Shown here: positions 38,594-41,351 of the stretch, piece by piece | How the letters are laid out: every line of letters begins with the position of its first letter | Numbering within the stretch: position 1 is the stretch's first letter | Source: an uncultured Bacteroidales bacterium | Lineage (GTDB): Bacteria > Bacteroidota > Bacteroidia > Bacteroidales > UBA932 | DNA length: 41,351 nt | Assembly: GCA_946625485.1 (NCBI GenBank) | Contig: CAMOTB010000007.1 | Location: 1 to 41,351 of the forward strand | Direction of reading: 5' to 3' | Position numbers and translations under genes: made by a program | Notes under the pieces: model-generated | What the model saw: only the letters and a program-made list of their open reading frames with translations | What the model was told of the DNA's origin: nothing | Databases searched by the model: none

Positions 38594-41351
38594 ATGAAAC
38601 GCAACATATTACGCAAAGCGATCCTCTTCATGCTGCCTGTCCTGGCTGCGGCCCTCGCGGGCTGCAAGCAGGAGCCGGTCGAGAAACTGGCGCAGGCGGT
38701 CCTGCCTGCAGAGCAGGTGATCGAGTTCGAGGCCGTCGGCGCCGCCGACCAGGTCATGAACATCTATGCCGACGGCTCTTGGATGGCTGATGTGGACCAG
38801 GATTGGATCACGGTAAGCCCGATGTCCGGCAAGGGCGCGCAGGAAGTGACCATCAGCGTCTCCGACAATGCCTCGGGCGGCGTCGTGGATATGCCTCGCC
38901 GGGGCAAGATCATCTTCCGCGGCGCTTCCATCGAGCGGCAGGGCGAACTGACCGTCCGGCAAAAGGGCGACACCTACAAGGGAGTCCCTGAGATGGCAGT
39001 CAGCGGTGTCCTGTCCCTGGAGGATGACGATCCGGCCAAGATCCTTCATGCCACGGTGGCAGCTGTCACTACTTCCGGTTTCGTCCTGACGGACGGGACA
39101 GCCAACCTTTATGTCCAAGGCGCCCGTGAGGTCAAGGCGGGCGATGTCGTGACGATCAACGGTACCAAGGCTACCCTTTACGGCATCCCGTCCTTCAAGG
39201 TGGACGAGGTGACAGTCGAGAGCAGCGGGGAGATGGTCTATCCCGAAGCCCCCGACATGACGGAGCAGATCACGGTCTATGACGGCAAGTCCGTCCAGTT
39301 CGTAAAGGTCCGCGGATCCCTGATCAGCGGCAAGATGAGCGTCAAGCCGGCTACGGTCCAGGTCGTGGATCCGGATCCGGCCCTCAATATGGACGCCGCG
39401 GATCTCCACAAGGTCGCCCTGACCGGCTATGTGATCGGCATGTCCGGCACGACGGGCTATCTGGTCGTTACCTCCTACCAGGATAACGGCAAGGATGAAA
39501 CCCTGATCCCGTATCCGATCAAATGGCGTGTCCGTACGAGCGACATCAACTATACTACGGCCTCCTTCTCTTCCACGGGCCGTATCGATCCCGTCCAGGG
39601 TCTGGGCTATATCACGTACATACCCTACGACCTGGCCACGACGGATGAAAACAACAAGTACAAGCTGGATGTCTCCGACAACAGTCCCCGTGTCACGGGC
39701 CCCTGGCCGGGCGACTATTGGCTTTTCTACGGAACCGGCGCGATCAAGGCCGGATCCGAAGTACGTATCGTTTTCGAGACCCGTACCTCCGCTACCGGTC
39801 ATAAGTTCTGGCTGCTCGAGTTCCTTGACGGCGAGGAATGGAAGCCGGTGAGCGAGACCTTCACGACGACTGAACCCGGCGAGGAGATCACCTATTCGCA
39901 CATCATGAATGCGGACGGTGCCACGAACGTGGCCATCGACTATATCGTCCGGTATCGCAAGAACACGGAGCATGCCCAGTTCCGTTTCCGCTGCATGGCC
40001 AACTGGCAGGCCAGCGGAAACGGGAAACTCGGTGCCCGAAACGGCGGTACTGCCCGTCTCAGCGTGACGGACAAGGAAGACGAGACCTACCAGCCGAAGA
40101 TCGAGATCATCAAGGAAGGCAACGGTGTCGAGAAGGATCCCGTCTATGCGGACATCAAACTCTCTACGGACCTGCTGACCTTCAATGGCACGCCTTCCGG
40201 TCCCAAGACCCTGACCGTCACTTCGGATCACGACTTCACGATCTCCACTTCCGACGAGTGGCTGAGCCTCAGTGCAGAAGGCGGCCTTGCGGGCGAAGAG
40301 ACGGCGATTGCCGTGACCTGCGCCGAGAGCGAACTGTCCGAACTGCGCGAGGGCCGGATCAAGATCGTTTCCGAAGATACGGAAGTGATCGTCAAGGTCG
40401 TCCAGAGCGCCGCCGGTCAGATTCTGGACCCGTTCATCAGCCTGTCCAATGGCAATACGGTGAAGGTCGGTGAAACGGCCGGCCAGACGGTCGTGCGCGT
40501 CCAGACCAACCTGGATGAAGTGTCCGTCGCTACCGATGCCTCTTGGATTACGGTTGAGGCCATGCCTGAGACGCGTGCGCTCGTGGAATGGAAGGAGTAT
40601 ATCCTGAGTTACGAAGCCAATGAGGTTGAAGCCGAGCGCACCGCAGCGGTCCGCTTCTTCAACGAGGCCGCCAATCAGGAAGCCGTCCTGACCGTCACCC
40701 AGGCTCCCGCGCCGCCGTCGAGCGTCTATTTCCAGGATGACTTCAGCTGGCTGCAACCCTATGTGAATGCTTACATGGCGGAAGATCAGACGGCAACCCA
40801 TGCGACGATGGATCCGGTAGGCAGCCAACTGTCCTCCCATTCCCAACCCAATATCTGGAACCTGGAGAAGATGGCGGCTACTTTAGGCGTCGAACTGGAA
40901 ACACGCGGCTATCAGGATCTCAATAAGAACGCTAAGACCCTCTATCTGCAGGAGTGCTACTTCAAGATGGGCGCCAACAAGAAGCAGACGGGCTTGCAAC
41001 TGCCGCCCCAGAACTTCGAGGGCGACACGCCGGCCAATGTCGAGCTGTCCTTCGACTGGTGTGCCCACATGGGCGGATCCGGAGCCGTGGACAATGTCAG
41101 CGTCACGGTCGAACTGACCGGTCCCGGCATTTGCGCAGACAGCGATGCGGCGCTCAGCAACCCGTTCACTTCCGTCCAGGAGACGGGGCAGATGTTTTGG
41201 CAGCATGCATCCGTGATCCTGGTCGGCGTGACCAAGGATACCCGGATCAAGATCCGTCCGACCAATATGGGTGGTACGCCGAACTACCAGCGCTGGCATC
41301 TGGACAACATCAAGGTGGAGAAGTCCGATTATGTGCCTGTGACCAAGGCGT
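38594..41351 (+). CDS. BACON-domain surface lipoprotein, 3' end outside window
   Basis: Starts at ATG 38594 (MKRNILRKAILFML, lipobox LAGC, Cys24), 20 bp after susD, and stays open to the window end (919 codons visible). Domains seen: BACON 1 (about 41-126, DQDWITVSPMSGKGAQEVTISV, TVRQKG), an OB-like segment of the DUF5689 type (about 129-206, LTDGTANLYVQGAREVKAGDVV), a middle region without known fold (about 210-510), BACON 2 (about 515-603, SDEWLSLSAEGG, IKIVSEDTEVIVKVVQSA), BACON 3 (about 615-700, DASWITVEAMPE, LTVTQAP), then a jelly-roll-like start (FQDDFSWLQPY). In this position such proteins are surface glycan-binding proteins of the SusCD system. Binding is inferred; no catalytic site is seen. 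Confidence 0.85.
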   Translation, partial: MKRNILRKAILFMLPVLAAALAGCKQEPVEKLAQAVLPAEQVIEFEAVGAADQVMNIYADGSWMADVDQDWITVSPMSGKGAQEVTISVSDNASGGVVDMPRRGKIIFRGASIERQGELTVRQKGDTYKGVPEMAVSGVLSLEDDDPAKILHATVAAVTTSGFVLTDGTANLYVQGAREVKAGDVVTINGTKATLYGIPSFKVDEVTVESSGEMVYPEAPDMTEQITVYDGKSVQFVKVRGSLISGKMSVKPATVQVVDPDPALNMDAADLHKVALTGYVIGMSGTTGYLVVTSYQDNGKDETLIPYPIKWRVRTSDINYTTASFSSTGRIDPVQGLGYITYIPYDLATTDENNKYKLDVSDNSPRVTGPWPGDYWLFYGTGAIKAGSEVRIVFETRTSATGHKFWLLEFLDGEEWKPVSETFTTTEPGEEITYSHIMNADGATNVAIDYIVRYRKNTEHAQFRFRCMANWQASGNGKLGARNGGTARLSVTDKEDETYQPKIEIIKEGNGVEKDPVYADIKLSTDLLTFNGTPSGPKTLTVTSDHDFTISTSDEWLSLSAEGGLAGEETAIAVTCAESELSELREGRIKIVSEDTEVIVKVVQSAAGQILDPFISLSNGNTVKVGETAGQTVVRVQTNLDEVSVATDASWITVEAMPETRALVEWKEYILSYEANEVEAERTAAVRFFNEAANQEAVLTVTQAPAPPSSVYFQDDFSWLQPYVNAYMAEDQTATHATMDPVGSQLSSHSQPNIWNLEKMAATLGVELETRGYQDLNKNAKTLYLQECYFKMGANKKQTGLQLPPQNFEGDTPANVELSFDWCAHMGGSGAVDNVSVTVELTGPGICADSDAALSNPFTSVQETGQMFWQHASVILVGVTKDTRIKIRPTNMGGTPNYQRWHLDNIKVEKSDYVPVTKA

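Noticed and set aside
1..41351. CRISPR arrays, intact insertion sequences, prophage, integrase or defence genes
   Set aside because: No regularly spaced repeats, no transposase or integrase other than the Rpn fragment, and no nuclease/helicase cluster was seen.

Overview
The window is a GC-rich chromosomal segment from a member of the Bacteroidales. The evidence is a SusC/SusD pair, a DUF4249 lipoprotein next to a TonB-dependent receptor, a DUF3109 protein, a b558-type SdhC, many lipoproteins, and the Bacteroidetes -7 promoter box (TAnnTTTG) in front of most transcription units. The genus cannot be fixed from the sequence; a high-GC uncultured gut or rumen lineage is a guess.

Layout. 1-4.5 kb: end of an unassigned conserved protein, hemW, a membrane-anchored coiled-coil protein, a small membrane protein and a lipoprotein metallophosphoesterase. 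4.6-12.8 kb: tRNA-Val(GAC), then an M16-like protein without its zinc motif coupled to a DUF3109 gene; divergent to these a TPR protein plus a U32 family (RNA-hydroxylase-like) gene; then an Xaa-Pro aminopeptidase. 12.8-16.1 kb: TonB-dependent receptor and DUF4249 lipoprotein. 16.1-25.8 kb: housekeeping block with dus, lpxK, frr, pyrH, sdhC, rplM, rpsI, rpsB, tsf, a polysaccharide flippase and a cyclophilin lipoprotein. 25.8-26.9 kb: small accessory patch with a candidate small RNA, a broken Rpn/PD-(D/E)XK transposase tail and an unassigned lipoprotein. 26.9-30.7 kb: a dicarboxylate/amino-acid symporter with an M14 carboxypeptidase. 30.8-41.35 kb: small outer-membrane barrel, then a polysaccharide-utilisation-like operon of a calcineurin-like phosphoesterase, SusC, SusD and a three-BACON surface lipoprotein cut by the window edge.

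How the genes work together. The last operon looks like an outer-membrane capture-and-import system whose visible enzyme is a phosphoesterase instead of a glycoside hydrolase, which hints at a phosphorylated substrate. The symporter/M14 pair suggests peptide trimming followed by amino-acid uptake. The middle block is translation, nucleotide and envelope housekeeping.

Most unusual signals. (1) Two about 110-bp intergenic elements, at 10799-10909 and on the minus strand at 30730-30838, share identical 13-bp and 12-bp ends carrying CGTGGCAG/CTGCCACG inverted repeats, but have different central sequences that each fold into a strong hairpin; each starts at the 3' end of a gene. (2) A promoter / 14-bp stem / terminator arrangement at 25811-25920 looks like a small RNA gene. 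(3) The rpsB upstream region is structured and contains two competing copies of one pairing motif. (4) A palindromic dispersed repeat of the HPERSEG type is translated in frame inside the U32 gene.
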